64,000 nt of DNA from Chitinophagaceae bacterium (GTDB lineage: Bacteria; Bacteroidota; Bacteroidia; Chitinophagales; Chitinophagaceae), in contig JADKIE010000002.1 of the NCBI GenBank assembly GCA_016721385.1, forward strand, positions 124,001-188,000, given 5' to 3'. This document shows positions 19,319 through 30,029 of the stretch, one piece after another. The position numbers were made by a program, and so were the translations under genes. The stretch's first letter is position 1, and the number at the start of each line of letters is the position of its first letter. The notes beneath the pieces were generated by a model. It searched no databases. It was not told the DNA's origin and saw only the letters and a list, made by a program, of their open reading frames with translations.

Positions 19319-19519
19319 ATGAGTAAAATGTTAACAGCCTATTGCATGAAAACGAAAGAAAAAAACGTTCCAATGCAAGATGCAGTGATAACTAAAACAA
19401 GCCGTGGCGGATATATGGCACAAGGCCACGACGGTAAAGGCAACAAAATGACTACCATGCTTAGCGAAGCAAATGCTTTGGAAGCTGTAAAAAATGGTGT
19501 TGCTAAAAAAAGCTGGTAA
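19319..19519 (+). CDS. Small 66-residue protein, degenerate zinc-ribbon-like
   Basis: A 66-residue cytosolic basic protein beginning MSKMLTAYCMKTKEKNVPMQ. The pattern AYC-K-K-K...G...GKGNKMT resembles small DUF5679-type zinc ribbons (AYCVKCKxK...CPxCGTKM), but three of the four cysteines are missing. It is preceded by about 270 bp with no clear gene and followed by a strong terminator, so it looks like an independently expressed gene. Function unknown; the family comparison is from memory. Confidence 0.7.
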   Translation: MSKMLTAYCMKTKEKNVPMQDAVITKTSRGGYMAQGHDGKGNKMTTMLSEANALEAVKNGVAKKSW

Positions 19520-19540
19520 TCGCTTAAAAATGAATTAATT

Positions 19541-19565
19541 AAAGGCCGCCGTTGCGGCTTTTTTT
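19541..19565. terminator. Terminator between the 66-aa gene and mfd
   Basis: Hairpin GCCGC-CGTT-GCGGC extended by A/T pairs and followed by seven T. It serves the plus-strand small gene; the convergent mfd gene ends 4 bp beyond it. Confidence 0.85.
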
Positions 19566-19568
19566 ATT

Positions 19569-22500
19569 TTACAGATGTTTAACCGCTGCTTCAAGGAAAG
19601 CGTACAAATCCGTCATTGTCTCTACATTTTCTACCACTAAAATGCCATTTTTACCAACCTGTTTAAGTTTGGCTTTATTGGTTTTGGTTTGAATAAAGTT
19701 TAATAAGCTGGTAAATGTTTCGCTCTGAAAATAAGGGCTATCCGGATTGCTTACAAAAAAGCATTTTAGGTTGTCGTTTTTTAAAAGCATTTTTTCAAAG
19801 CCTAAATCAACAGCCAATTTGCGGCAGCGTACTGTGGTAAATAAATCTTCTACCTGCGGTGGTATTGGGCCAAAACGGTCTTCCATCTCTGCATGAAAAG
19901 CAGTAAGATCTGCATCATTTTCGCAGTTATCTAACCGGCTGTAAAGCGACAGGCGTTCGGTAATACTTTCTACATAACTGTCGGGTATTAAAATTTCCAA
20001 ATCGGTATCAATGGTACAGTCGCTTACAAAATCATCTTGCTGTGCTATTTCTGCTGCATATAAATCTTTAAACTCACTTCGTTTTAATTCTCGTATTGCT
20101 TCGTCTAATATTTTTTGATACATTTCAAAACCAATCTCTGCAATAAAGCCGCTTTGCTCACCGCCAAGCATATTGCCGGCGCCACGTATATCTAAATCTC
20201 TCATGGCAATTTGAAAACCACTGCCCAAATCGCTGTACTGTTCTAACGTACTTAACCGCTTACGGCTATCTGCCGGCAACGTACTCATTGGTGGTGCAAA
20301 TAAATAGCAAAAAGCTTTTTTATTACTACGCCCTACTCTGCCACGTAACTGGTGCAAATCGCTTAGTCCAAATTGGTGTGCATTGTTGATAATAATAGTA
20401 TTTACATTTGGTATATCCACCCCACTCTCTACAATATTTGTACAAACAAGTACATCATATTTTTTATCCATGAAATCTAAAATAGTATCTTCTAACTTAT
20501 CGCCTTCCATTTGCCCATGTGCATACGAAATGCTCAGGTCGGGGCAAAGCCCTTGTATTAAGCCGCACATTTCTTTTAAGCCGTTAACTCTGTTATGTAT
20601 AAAAAATACTTGTCCGCCTCTTTCTGTTTCGTAATAAATGCTGTCTCGTATAAAATCTTCGTTGAATACATGTACCTCGGTTTGTACAGGTTGGCGGTTG
20701 GGCGGCGGCGTGTTAATGATGCTTAAATCTCTTGCACCCATTAAGCTAAATTGCAGGGTACGTGGTATAGGTGTTGCCGTTAGTGTTAACGAATCAACCG
20801 TAGTACGCAGTTGTTTTAACTTTTCTTTTGCAGCAACGCCAAATTTTTGTTCCTCATCAATTATCATTACACCCAAATCTTTAAACTTTACATCTTTACT
20901 AAGCAAAGCATGTGTACCAATAATAATATCTATTTTACCATCGGCAACTTTTTGTAGTGTTTCTTTTTTTTCTTTGGCCGATTTAAAACGATTAATAAAA
21001 TCAACCGTTACCGGAAAATCCTTTAACCTTTCGCCAAATGTTTTGTAATGCTGATACGCCAAAATTGTTGTAGGAACCAGCACTGCAGCCTGTTTGCCAT
21101 CGCAGCAACTTTTAAATGCAGCTCTTATGGCTACTTCTGTTTTACCAAAGCCCACATCGCCGCAAACCAATCTATCCATTGGGCTTGGTTTTTCCATATC
21201 TCGTTTTACATCTTCGGTTGCTTTGCCCTGATCGGGTGTATCTTCATAAATAAAACTTGCCTCCAACTCGGTTTGCATATAATTATCGGGGCTATGTGCA
21301 AAACCTTCCTGACTTTTACGTTGTGCGTATAATTTTATTAAATCGGTAGCAATATCTTTTACCTGCTTTTTAGTTTTTTCTTTTAGTTTATTCCAAACAT
21401 CGCTACCCAGTTTATTTGTTTTAGGCACAGTGCCTTCCTTGCCACTATACTTACTTATTTTATGCAGACTCGAAATATTTACATACAGCAAATCGCCATC
21501 TTTGTATTGAATACGAACAGCTTCCTGCATTTTTCCATTTGCATCAATTTTTTGCAGGCCGCTGTACACACCCACGCCATGATCTATATGGGTTATATAA
21601 TCGCCGGGCTGCAACTCTCTCAGCATTTTTAAAGTAAGCGCCTTATTTTTATTGAACGCTTGCTTTACTTTATACTTATGATAACGCTGAAAAATTTGAT
21701 GATCGGTGTAACAAACACATTTTAAATCATCATCAATAAACCCCTGGTGAATGCTTGTTGGTATTGGTATTACCTGTATATTGGCTTTAAGGTCGGTAAA
21801 AATTACATGCAGCCTTTCTAACTGTTTAGGGTTTTCGGCAAATATGTAAATATTATATTTTTTCTCTTCGTACTCCTTCAGATTTTTAATTAATAAATCA
21901 AAATTTCTGTTAAAAGCAGGTTGAGAAACTATTGCATACTGAATATTTGTTATAGCATATTTTGTACTATTGCTTAAGTAGGATTTATTACCAAACTCTA
22001 CTATATGCCTAAGGAGAATTTGTTTTTCAATATCAATAACATTTACAAAATCGTTTACACTTACTTCTTTTTTGGTAAGAATATCTTCGTTTTCATCTGC
22101 AATTTTACTATTGCCAAAACTTAAACTCCAGGCTTCAAACGAATCTTCTTCTATCTCTATTTTTCTTTTATAAATTCCCAATCTTCCATCCACACCACTG
22201 TATTTTCGGGCAAAAACTCCAGCAAAGAAACCTTTTCGCCGTTTTCAAATTGGGTTTCTACATTGGGTATAATATTTACCTGCAATAATTTTCTTTCGCT
22301 CAACTGCGTTTCCGGATCAAAAATGCGAATGCTATCCACATCGTTACCAAACAACTCCACCCTGTATGGCTTTTCGTTTCCAAAACTATATATATCTAAA
22401 ATGCCGCCACGTACAGCAAACTGGCCCGGCTCGTACACAAAATCATTTCTTTCAAAACCATAATCAACAAACTTAGATAGTACTGCATTTACATCTAAAA

Positions 22501-22960
22501 CATCGCCTTGCTTTATAGAGATAATATTTTCTTTAAGTGTTTTAGATACCACCACTTTTTCAAACAAGGCCTCGGGATAAGTAACAATAATATTTTTGTT
22601 TGCAGCTGTGGTTAGCTTGGTTAATGCCTCTGTACGAAGCATAACATGGCTTGGGTTTAAAAGGGTGTAATTTTTTTTTATTTTAAAGGAAGAAGGAAAA
22701 TAAAATAAGTTTATAGCACCGGTTATATTTTCTAACGAGTTATGAAAATATGCTGCCTCTTCGGCATCTCGTAAAATAATTAAATGATTAAGCTGGCTTG
22801 ATACGGAATGATTAAAAACAGCATTAAAAACAAATTGCGGAGAGCTGCCTTGTAAGCCTTTAAGATGTACATGTTGCGGTTGGGCAAACGATAGCTTGTC
22901 CGCTATTTGAAAACAGCGGGGATCATTACTATACTCATTCTTCAACACGTCCAAATTCAT
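19569..22960 (-). CDS. mfd: Transcription-repair coupling factor, one frameshift
   Basis: About 1130 residues, the usual Mfd length. The N-terminal UvrB-like half, the RNA polymerase-interaction domain (ELQPGDYITHIDHGVGVYSG), the translocase motifs (MDRLVCGDVGFGKTEVAIRAAF, Walker B IIDEEQKFGV, TATPIPRTL, QLRGRVGRS) and the C-terminal TRCF domain follow in order. One frameshift near 22163 is repaired by adding an A, giving EFIKEKIEIEEDS. The start used is MNLDVLKNEY. Mfd displaces stalled RNA polymerase and recruits UvrA for repair. It is divergent from the ferredoxin reductase gene. Confidence 0.95.
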
Positions 22961-23010
22961 CAGGCGGCAAAGATAATTATTTAACCAGAACAATACAGAT
23001 GAGTTTACTA

Positions 23011-23018
23011 TAATTTTG
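23011..23018 (+). promoter_or_regulatory. -7 element of the ferredoxin-NADP reductase gene
   Basis: TAATTTTG matches TAnnTTTG exactly and lies 24 bp before the ATG, in the short gap shared with the divergent mfd gene. Confidence 0.55.
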
Positions 23019-23042
23019 TACTCATTAAATTAAAACACACAT

Positions 23043-23816
23043 ATGGCTTTAGAACCATGGAGAATCGGCATTGTTGTAAAAATTAAACAGCTAACTTATA
23101 ATACACGTAGTTTTTTTATTGAAGTGCCTGAGTTAGAAAAATTTAGTTTTAAACCCGGGCAATTTGTAACACTTGATCTTCCGATACACGAAAAAGCAAA
23201 TAAACGCTGGCGCAGTTATTCTATTGCAAATTGCCCAAATGATACAAACATTTTTGAATTGTGTATTGAGCAATTTGATGAAGGCCTTGGGTCTACCTAT
23301 TTATTTAACAAAGTAACCGTAGGCAGCCAACTTACCTTACGTGGCCCTGCCGGAGTTTTTACGTTGCCTGATACTGTTGAAAACGATTTGTTTTTAATTT
23401 GTACAGGCACAGGCATTGCACCATTTAGATCGATGGTGCAAAACTTAGCTAACAAAACTATACAACATAAAAATGTGTACTTAATTTTTGGCTGCCAAAA
23501 ACCAAGCGATTTACTTTATGCAGATGAACTTATTGAGTTAATGAACAAGCTAAAAGGTTTTACATTTTATATTTGTTACTCCAAAGAAAGTGTTGACAAT
23601 AGTAATCCTTTTATAAGAGCCGGTTATGTACATCAGGTATATGAAGAAATTTGTGATGCAAATAAAACAGCTTCGGCAATTAACCCGAATGAAAGTGTTG
23701 TAAAACCTGCCTCTTTTTATTTATGTGGCTGGCAAAACATGGTAGACGAAGCTAAAAAGCGCTTACTGGCATTGGGTTACGATAAAAAATCTATACATCA
23801 GGAACTATACGGATAA
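23043..23816 (+). CDS. Ferredoxin-NADP(+) reductase family flavoprotein
   Basis: A 257-residue two-domain reductase. The FAD-binding barrel carries KPGQFVTLDLP and the isoalloxazine-contacting RWRSYSIAN motif (near residue 55). The NADP domain carries CTGTGIAPFRSM near residue 125 and FYLCGWQNMVDEAKKRL near residue 222. It would move electrons between NADPH and ferredoxin/flavodoxin or an oxygenase partner. Frame intact; single-gene unit with its own promoter. Confidence 0.88.
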   Translation: MALEPWRIGIVVKIKQLTYNTRSFFIEVPELEKFSFKPGQFVTLDLPIHEKANKRWRSYSIANCPNDTNIFELCIEQFDEGLGSTYLFNKVTVGSQLTLRGPAGVFTLPDTVENDLFLICTGTGIAPFRSMVQNLANKTIQHKNVYLIFGCQKPSDLLYADELIELMNKLKGFTFYICYSKESVDNSNPFIRAGYVHQVYEEICDANKTASAINPNESVVKPASFYLCGWQNMVDEAKKRLLALGYDKKSIHQELYG

Positions 23817-23942
23817 TAAATTTGCATTTTATAAATAAATGTTAATTGAAATTATGTTGAGTTGATTTTTTGTTTCATAATCAAGCAATGGCATAATACT
23901 TGATATTTTGCTACCGCAGCAATTTTACCTAAAACTATTTTA

Positions 23943-24554
23943 ATGAAACACATCATCATTTTTGCAACAGCAATGCTGTTGTACACTGCTGCATACAGCC
24001 AACAACAAGCACAAAAGAATGCCGGAATGTTTAGCCTTGGAACCCGAAATACATTAAGTGCCTTTAACCATGATGAAGCAATTGGAAAAGGAATTGGCGG
24101 GCAAGCAAGATTACAATTAAGCAAACGCATTAACTCCGAGTGGTACTTTGATTACATTACATCTAAAACCAACTTAACAGCCCGTAACGATTATCATATT
24201 GGATGGTCGCTGTTATTTTATTTAAAAAATAATTACGATTTTACCAGATTGTTACAGCCGTATTTAATTGCAGGCCATTGCTTTGATAATACAAAAGTTT
24301 TTGAAAAGGCAAATAAGCAAAACAATGCCAGTCGGCTGAGTATGGCTACCCAAGCCGGTTTAGGAACACATATAAATATTACGCCCAAATTCGATTGCTC
24401 TTTATCTACCCAATATATGTTGCATTTTGGAAAAGATATAGATGCCGATACCAATGATGGAAAAGTATTAATACAAAAATCCACTAATACCGAAATGGAT
24501 GGGCATTTACTTTTTACATTGAGCGTTAATTATAAGTTGAAGAATTTGTGGTAG
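23943..24554 (+). CDS. Exported outer membrane beta-barrel-like protein
   Basis: A 203-residue protein with a signal peptide (MKHIIIFATAMLLYTAAYSQ). The rest is alternating polar/aromatic strands typical of small beta-barrels (EWYFDYITSKTNL, YDFTRLLQPYLIAGHCF, FDCSLSTQYMLHFG) and ends in LLFTLSVNYKLKNLW. No specific family is recognised. Function unknown. Confidence 0.7.
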   Translation: MKHIIIFATAMLLYTAAYSQQQAQKNAGMFSLGTRNTLSAFNHDEAIGKGIGGQARLQLSKRINSEWYFDYITSKTNLTARNDYHIGWSLLFYLKNNYDFTRLLQPYLIAGHCFDNTKVFEKANKQNNASRLSMATQAGLGTHINITPKFDCSLSTQYMLHFGKDIDADTNDGKVLIQKSTNTEMDGHLLFTLSVNYKLKNLW

Positions 24555-24692
24555 AAGGGCTAAAGTCATATTAATTAAATTGTTTCGTACTTATATTTGC
24601 AAAGTTTCATTGCCAACAATGAGATTAACCCTAATCAATAAAACTCAAAGAAATTCAATTACTTTGGTAAAAAGTATTTGCATCTAAAATCT

Positions 24693-26612
24693 ATGAAACA
24701 AATAATTTCATTTACTGCAATTATCCTTGCATTTTTTTTATCAGCAACAGCGCAAGAGTTTCCCAATTTTGGAAGAATAAGTAATGATGAATTTAATTTA
24801 AAAGAGTGTGCATTTGATAAAGAAGCCAATGCAGTTATACTTTTAAATGAAGCAATAGCAACACATGACGATGAATATCATTTAATAACCACACATCATG
24901 TAAGAATTAAAATATTAAGTGAAAAAGGGTTTGATGAAGCTAATATTGAATTAAAATATTGGCGAAAGGATGATTTTGAATTTTTAGATCAACTGGAAGC
25001 TATTGTTACCAATAAAAATACTGATGGAAATATTACAACCGAAAAGCTACCCAAAAAGGCATTTTACAAAAAAGATTTAAATGAACGAATTGGTTTGGTA
25101 ATTTTTACCTTCCCCAACATACGAGTAGGAAGTATTATTGAATATAGCTACCGTAGTTTTATGAAAAATTACAATGGCTTAGATGATTGGGAATTTCAGA
25201 AAGACCTGCCCGTTTATAAAAGCAGTTATGCACTAACTATTTTACCTACAACAGAGTTTACATACCGCATTCAAAAAAGGGAAGATTTGCCTGTGATACT
25301 TAATGTAGATAAAGAAAGTGCAAAAATTTATTTAGAGATGAATAATGTTCCATCTTTAACATCGGAGCCATACATGGATGCAAGAGAAGATTATGTGCAA
25401 AAGGCCATTTTTCAATTAAGCGGATACAATAATGGTTATGGCAAATTAAATTACATGACATCATGGAAAGAAGTAATAAAAGAATTATTAGATGATAAAG
25501 TATTTGGAGTACAGTTAGGAAAAAATATACCTGGCACCAAAGCTGTTATCGACGAAATAAAAAAATTACCGACAGAAGATGATAAAATTAAAGCAGTTTA
25601 TAATTATGTAAGAAACTCAATGACCTGGAATGGTTTTTACGGTAAATATGCCATTGACGGTATTAAAGAGGCCTGGGATAAAAAGAAAGGAACAAGTGGG
25701 GAAATAAATCTGATATTAATAAATCTTTTAAAGGAAACAGGTTTGGAAGTTTACCCAATTTTAGTAAGCGAAAGATTTCATGGTAAAGTAAATTCCGACT
25801 ACCCGTTTATTGATCAATTTAATTCGGTATTTGCCTATGTAAATTCAAATGGTAAAAAATACTTTTTAGATGCCACAGATAACCAAACTCCTTCTCATAT
25901 TATTCCGAAAGATATTTTAAATACCACTGCACTTATTGTGCATAAGAAAAATGGAGGTTTAATAAATATTGTTAATGAAACATTACAATATACTGACTAT
26001 ATAAATGCTCAACTTGATTTAAACGATAACGCCGGCTTATCGGGTGAAGTATTAATACAAAACAGCGGCTATTCAAAAATTGAAAAAGCCAGTGCATATA
26101 AAAAAGAAGGGCAAGAAAAATATATCAGCAACCAGTTTGGAGAAAATGGAATTAGCTTTAAAGATTTTGAATTTTTAAATATAAATAACGACACTTTACC
26201 GCTTGAGCAAAAATTTAAATTCACCACAACACTTTCAGGTAATGGTAATTATTTAACTATACCGTTAAATCTTTTTTCGGGTTTCGAAAACAATCCATTT
26301 ATCAATGATAACCGATTTAGCAATATAAATTTTGGGTATAAAAGAACCATAAACACATATACCTCTATTTCGTTACCCAAAAATTTTATTTTAGATGAAC
26401 TGCCCAAGCCGGTAAGAATGACTACTCCTGATAATGATATTCTTTTTACAAGAACAATATCTTACGATAAAGAAACAAACACCATAACTTGCCTGCTGCT
26501 GATTGATTTTAAAAAAAGTTTATACTCTGCAGAAGATTACCCCATTTTGCAGGAAATTTATAAACGAATGTTTGAGTATTTAAAAGAACCGGTAGTTTTA
26601 AAGAAGAAATAA
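24693..26612 (+). CDS. DUF3857 / transglutaminase-like exported protein
   Basis: About 639 residues with a signal peptide (MKQIISFTAIILAFFLSATAQ). The N-terminal half is DUF3857 (ITTHHVRIKILSEKGFDEAN...), the centre a transglutaminase-like fold (about residues 290-410), and the end a DUF2569/DUF3858-like beta domain. At the position of the catalytic cysteine the sequence reads GTSGEINLIL rather than a Cys-containing GDCKDK-type motif, while a histidine-like region and the later DATD remain. It is therefore probably catalytically inactive, acting as a periplasmic binding or structural protein. The ATG at 24693 fits the signal peptide better than the one 15 bp upstream. Confidence 0.8.
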   Translation: MKQIISFTAIILAFFLSATAQEFPNFGRISNDEFNLKECAFDKEANAVILLNEAIATHDDEYHLITTHHVRIKILSEKGFDEANIELKYWRKDDFEFLDQLEAIVTNKNTDGNITTEKLPKKAFYKKDLNERIGLVIFTFPNIRVGSIIEYSYRSFMKNYNGLDDWEFQKDLPVYKSSYALTILPTTEFTYRIQKREDLPVILNVDKESAKIYLEMNNVPSLTSEPYMDAREDYVQKAIFQLSGYNNGYGKLNYMTSWKEVIKELLDDKVFGVQLGKNIPGTKAVIDEIKKLPTEDDKIKAVYNYVRNSMTWNGFYGKYAIDGIKEAWDKKKGTSGEINLILINLLKETGLEVYPILVSERFHGKVNSDYPFIDQFNSVFAYVNSNGKKYFLDATDNQTPSHIIPKDILNTTALIVHKKNGGLINIVNETLQYTDYINAQLDLNDNAGLSGEVLIQNSGYSKIEKASAYKKEGQEKYISNQFGENGISFKDFEFLNINNDTLPLEQKFKFTTTLSGNGNYLTIPLNLFSGFENNPFINDNRFSNINFGYKRTINTYTSISLPKNFILDELPKPVRMTTPDNDILFTRTISYDKETNTITCLLLIDFKKSLYSAEDYPILQEIYKRMFEYLKEPVVLKKK

Positions 26613-26622
26613 GTATTCAGTT

Positions 26623-28086
26623 CTATCCAATCTTCCCCAACACTAAACTCTTCACCTCACTCAATTTCACTCTTTCTTGTGCCATGGTATCTCTGTAACG
26701 AATGGTAACGGTGCCATCTTCTTTTGTTTGATGATCTATCGTAACACAAAAAGGTGTACCAATAGCATCCATGCGGCGGTAGCGTTTACCAATAGCATCT
26801 TTTTCTTCGTAAAAGCACATGAAGCTTTGCTTGCACTCATCCATCAATTGACGTGCAATTTCGGGCAGGCCATCTTTTTTTAAGCAAAGGCAAAATTGCC
26901 AATTTTGTAGGTGCAATTTTTGCAGGTATTTTTAATACCACCCGGCTATCTTCTGTACCATCTTCTTTTGTCCATTTTTCTTCGGCATAAGCAAGGCTCA
27001 TAATGGTTAAAACAATCTGTCTAAACCAACACTGGTTTCTACAACATATGGTGTGTAATTACCAAATGCTTTTCCTTCTTCGTTTAAATCATTATCAAAA
27101 TATTGTATTTTCTTTTTACTGTATTCCTGATGTTGTTTTAAATCAAAATCGGTACGGCTGTGTATGCCTTCCAGTTCTTTCCACCCAAAAGGAAATTCGT
27201 ATTCAATATCCAATGCAGCATCGGCATAATGCGCCAGTTTTACATGGTTATGGTAACGCAATTTATCGGTAGGTATGCCCATACTTTCGTGCCATTTTTT
27301 ACGTTCGGTCTTCCAATATTCGTACCACTGCATTTGTGTGCCGGGCCTTACAAAAAATTGCATTTCCATTTGCTCAAACTCTCTCATTCTAAAAATAAAC
27401 TGCCTTGCAACAATTTCGTTACGGAAAGCTTTACCGGTTTGTGCAATACCAAAAGGTATTTTCATTCGGCCGGTTTTTTGCACATTTAAAAAATTCACAA
27501 AAATACCCTGTGCGGTTTCGGGCCTTAAATAAATGGTGTCGCTTTCTTCGGCAACACTACCAATTTGTGTACTAAACATTAGATTAAACTCTCTTACATC
27601 TGTCCAGTTGCAGGTTTTACTAATGGCACATTTTATTTTATTGTTTTCAATTAAATTTTTTAAACCAACAAAATCATTTGCGGCTAGCAATGCATCCATG
27701 TTAGCAATAATTGCATCCCCATTCGGATTAGTACCATCTTTTTCTCTTTGCTCTTCCGCAAATCCCTCAATTAAATGATCAACCCTGTACCTTTTATTGC
27801 TATCCTTATTATCAATCATAGGATCGCTAAAATTATCAACATGGCCGCTGGCCTTCCATGTTGTTGGGTGCATAAAAATAGCAGCATCAATACCTACAAT
27901 ATTATCATGTAGCTGTGTCATACTTTTCCACCACTCGTCTCGGATGTTCTTTTTTAACTGAGCACCATTTTGACCATAGTCGTATACAGCCGCAAGGCCA
28001 TCATAAATTTCGCTGCTTTGAAAAATGTAACCGTATTCTTTACAGTGTGCAATAAGTGCTGCAAAAATGTTTGTTTCGTTTGCCAT
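26623..28086 (-). CDS. glyS: Glycyl-tRNA synthetase (dimeric type), two frameshifts
   Basis: Class II synthetase of about 488 residues of the alpha2 (bacterial GRS1) type. Seen in order: EYGYIFQSSEIYDGLAAVYD at the N-terminus, motif 2 (GKAFRNEI), QMEMQFFVRPG, DRYE-type PYVVETSVGLDRLF motif 3, and the anticodon-binding domain (KDGLPEIARQLMDECKQ). Frame breaks lie near 27005 (missing T after GLDRLF) and near 26877 (one extra A in a seven-A run). The repaired junction reads GLDRLFLTIMSLAYAEEKW. The gene is essential, so sequencing error is the likely cause. Confidence 0.94.
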
Positions 28087-28157
28087 AAGGGTGCAAAAAT
28101 AAAAAAACTAAGGCATACTGTTTTATTTATTTAAACTCGGGCATTTGTGCTTTGGGC

Positions 28158-28190
28158 ATCATCGTTGCGTCGCAGTCCGTTCAACGGCAT
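28158..28190. repeat. Possible dispersed repeat between glyS and the toxin-antitoxin pair
   Basis: On the minus strand this reads CCGTTGAACGGACTGCGACG followed by CAACGATG. It contains a perfect CCGTT-G-AACGG hairpin and shares the blocks GCGAC and CAACGATG with the intergenic repeats at 43978 and 56632. Flanking GATGCCCAAA-like words occur three times. The relationship is tentative. Confidence 0.35.
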
Positions 28191-28288
28191 ATTTTTGGGC
28201 ATCTGTGGCTTTCGGTTCAAACCCACCTATTCAATAGCATACTTTGCCACAAATTAAAAATCAGTAACTTTAAATAAAATAATACGCC

Positions 28289-28525
28289 ATGTCAACTATT
28301 GAAATGAAGAAAGAATTGATTGAAAAAATACAATCCACAAATGATGAGGGCCTTTTGGAAGAGGTGTATAGATTACTTGAAATAAATAACGAAGAAATTG
28401 ACACAATAATTTTGTCTGATTATCAAAAAGCCAAAATTGATGCTGGAATAAACGATATGCAAGCAGGCAATTTTTTAAGTAATGAAGATGCAAATAAAGA
28501 AATTGAAGAATGGCTAAAAAAATAG
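28289..28525 (+). CDS. Antitoxin component of a type II toxin-antitoxin system
   Basis: A 78-residue acidic, helical protein (MSTIEMKKELIEKIQSTNDE...) ending in SNEDANKEIEEWLKK. This C-terminus is typical of small addiction-module antitoxins in which the helix wraps the toxin. It overlaps the downstream RelE/ParE-type toxin gene by 16 bp, the usual antitoxin-first arrangement. It would neutralise the toxin and probably repress the operon. Confidence 0.82.
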   Translation: MSTIEMKKELIEKIQSTNDEGLLEEVYRLLEINNEEIDTIILSDYQKAKIDAGINDMQAGNFLSNEDANKEIEEWLKK

Positions 28526-28812
28526 TTTGGACTGCTACTGCACAAAATGACCGCAAAGAAATATTTGGCTATTGGAATAAAAGAAATAAATCTACCCTTT
28601 ACAGCTTGAAATTAAATCACCTTTTCAACGAGTCTTTAAAGGCTGTTTCAGTTCATCCGCATATTGGCAAGCTTACAAATTATCAAAACACAAGAGTAAA
28701 AATTGTGAGGGATTATTTAATTGTATATCGTATTTACGATGAATACATAAGTGTTATTTCAATTTGGGATGGAAGACAAAATCCATTAAAATTTAATCAA
28801 ATTTTTCAATAG
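28510..28812 (+). CDS. RelE/ParE-family toxin
   Basis: A 100-residue basic protein with the family layout: VWTATAQNDRKEIFGYWNKRN at the N-terminus, an internal LKAVSVHPHIGK segment and the closing IVRDYLIVYRI...SIWDGRQNP motif. ParE members poison gyrase and RelE members cut mRNA on the ribosome; the sequence alone does not decide which. The frame is intact and it is translationally coupled to the antitoxin. Confidence 0.85.
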   Translation: MAKKIVWTATAQNDRKEIFGYWNKRNKSTLYSLKLNHLFNESLKAVSVHPHIGKLTNYQNTRVKIVRDYLIVYRIYDEYISVISIWDGRQNPLKFNQIFQ

Positions 28813-28820
28813 AAATCGCT

Positions 28821-29961
28821 TTGCAAAAAATAATAGATATCCCCAAAGCAAAACCTAGCCGTTTAGAACGCTTTGGTTTATTTTATCTTAATCTTTTTAA
28901 ACGCCTCGATAGCGACCACAGCGTATTTGACTTAACAGATACCGAGTTAGCCAAACGCATTAAACGCATTACATGGAAAGGCATTCTTCTTTCAAGTATT
29001 GTTGGTATTGTTTGTGTTTATCCAACGGTGTGGGCCGATGTTTTTTTTGAAAACAAACCCTGGTACATACATTATGGGTGGGTAAGCGGCATTACAGTTT
29101 TATCAATTGCTATAGAGTTTTACTTACTTTTTATTATTGCCCTAAAAGCTGTGTACGAAGTAAGTGAGCTTATTAATATGCATGCCTCCGAAAACGAGCT
29201 TTTGCATTTTAATATGTTTAGTGTAAAAAATATTTTGGCTCGTACTGCCCTAGAATTACCCGACCCTGAGTTGAAAATTTTAGGAATAGACCCTTTTAAA
29301 CGTATCAGTAAAAAAAATCTTTTTGTATTAGGCTTATTGTATAAGGCCAAAATATTTTTAACCAATTTGGTAGCAAAGTATAGCTTACGTTTTATTGCCG
29401 GCAAAACCATTTTTGGTGTTTCTGTTTTGTATGAGGCATTGTTTGTAGAAGCTTTTGGAATAGCGTTGTTATTAAAAGAGTAATACTGGAAGCAAGGCTA
29501 CGCCTTTTGGCTTTGCCTTGGCCAATCGTATTGCTAATGATGTTACAAAAGAAAACAGCATGCAACAGCTTTCGCCTTTGGCAAAAGTAGGTTGCTTACG
29601 AGCTATTGGTAATGCTGTAGTAATGACTAAGAATTACCATCCTAATATGATTATACTTTTAGTGCGCTTTCAACAAATATTAAATATTACTGAAGAAAAT
29701 AAATACGACGATTGGAATTTATTTTTAGAAACGTTAAACAAAGTAACTGAAAAGGAAAGAAATTTTTTACTCGATTTATTTACGGTATCTGCGGCATTTG
29801 ATGGCAAATTGTCTGATTTGGAAGAAGCAAATTTAAAAAGCGCTTATGGTAAAGATTATAACTTATATCACCCAAGATTATTGCAATTAACCGAGTGTTT
29901 AAAAGAAGGAAAATTGAATGAAGCATTAAGTTTGTGTAAGTTGGATTTTGTGGTTGGATAG
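28821..29961 (+). CDS. Uncharacterised membrane protein, one frameshift
   Basis: Two consecutive frames form one protein of about 380 residues. The first part has two transmembrane helices (about residues 53-72 and 90-112) within a basic cytosolic protein. The second is a soluble helical domain (GCLRAIGNAVVMTKNYHPNM...). The frame breaks near 29476; deleting one A gives LLLKSNTGSKATPFGFALANR. It begins with TTG 9 bp after the toxin stop, with no in-frame ATG nearby. I do not recognise a characterised family. Position suggests co-transcription with the toxin-antitoxin pair, which may be incidental. Confidence 0.65.
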
Positions 29962-30029
29962 AATATGGATAAAACTGATAAACGCAGATTTTGTTTTCTA
30001 AAAAAAATTACATCCCTTCAATCTGTATG

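Noticed and set aside
20638..21048. A 136-residue plus-strand frame inside mfd
   Set aside because: Shadow of the conserved helicase-domain coding sequence on the opposite strand.
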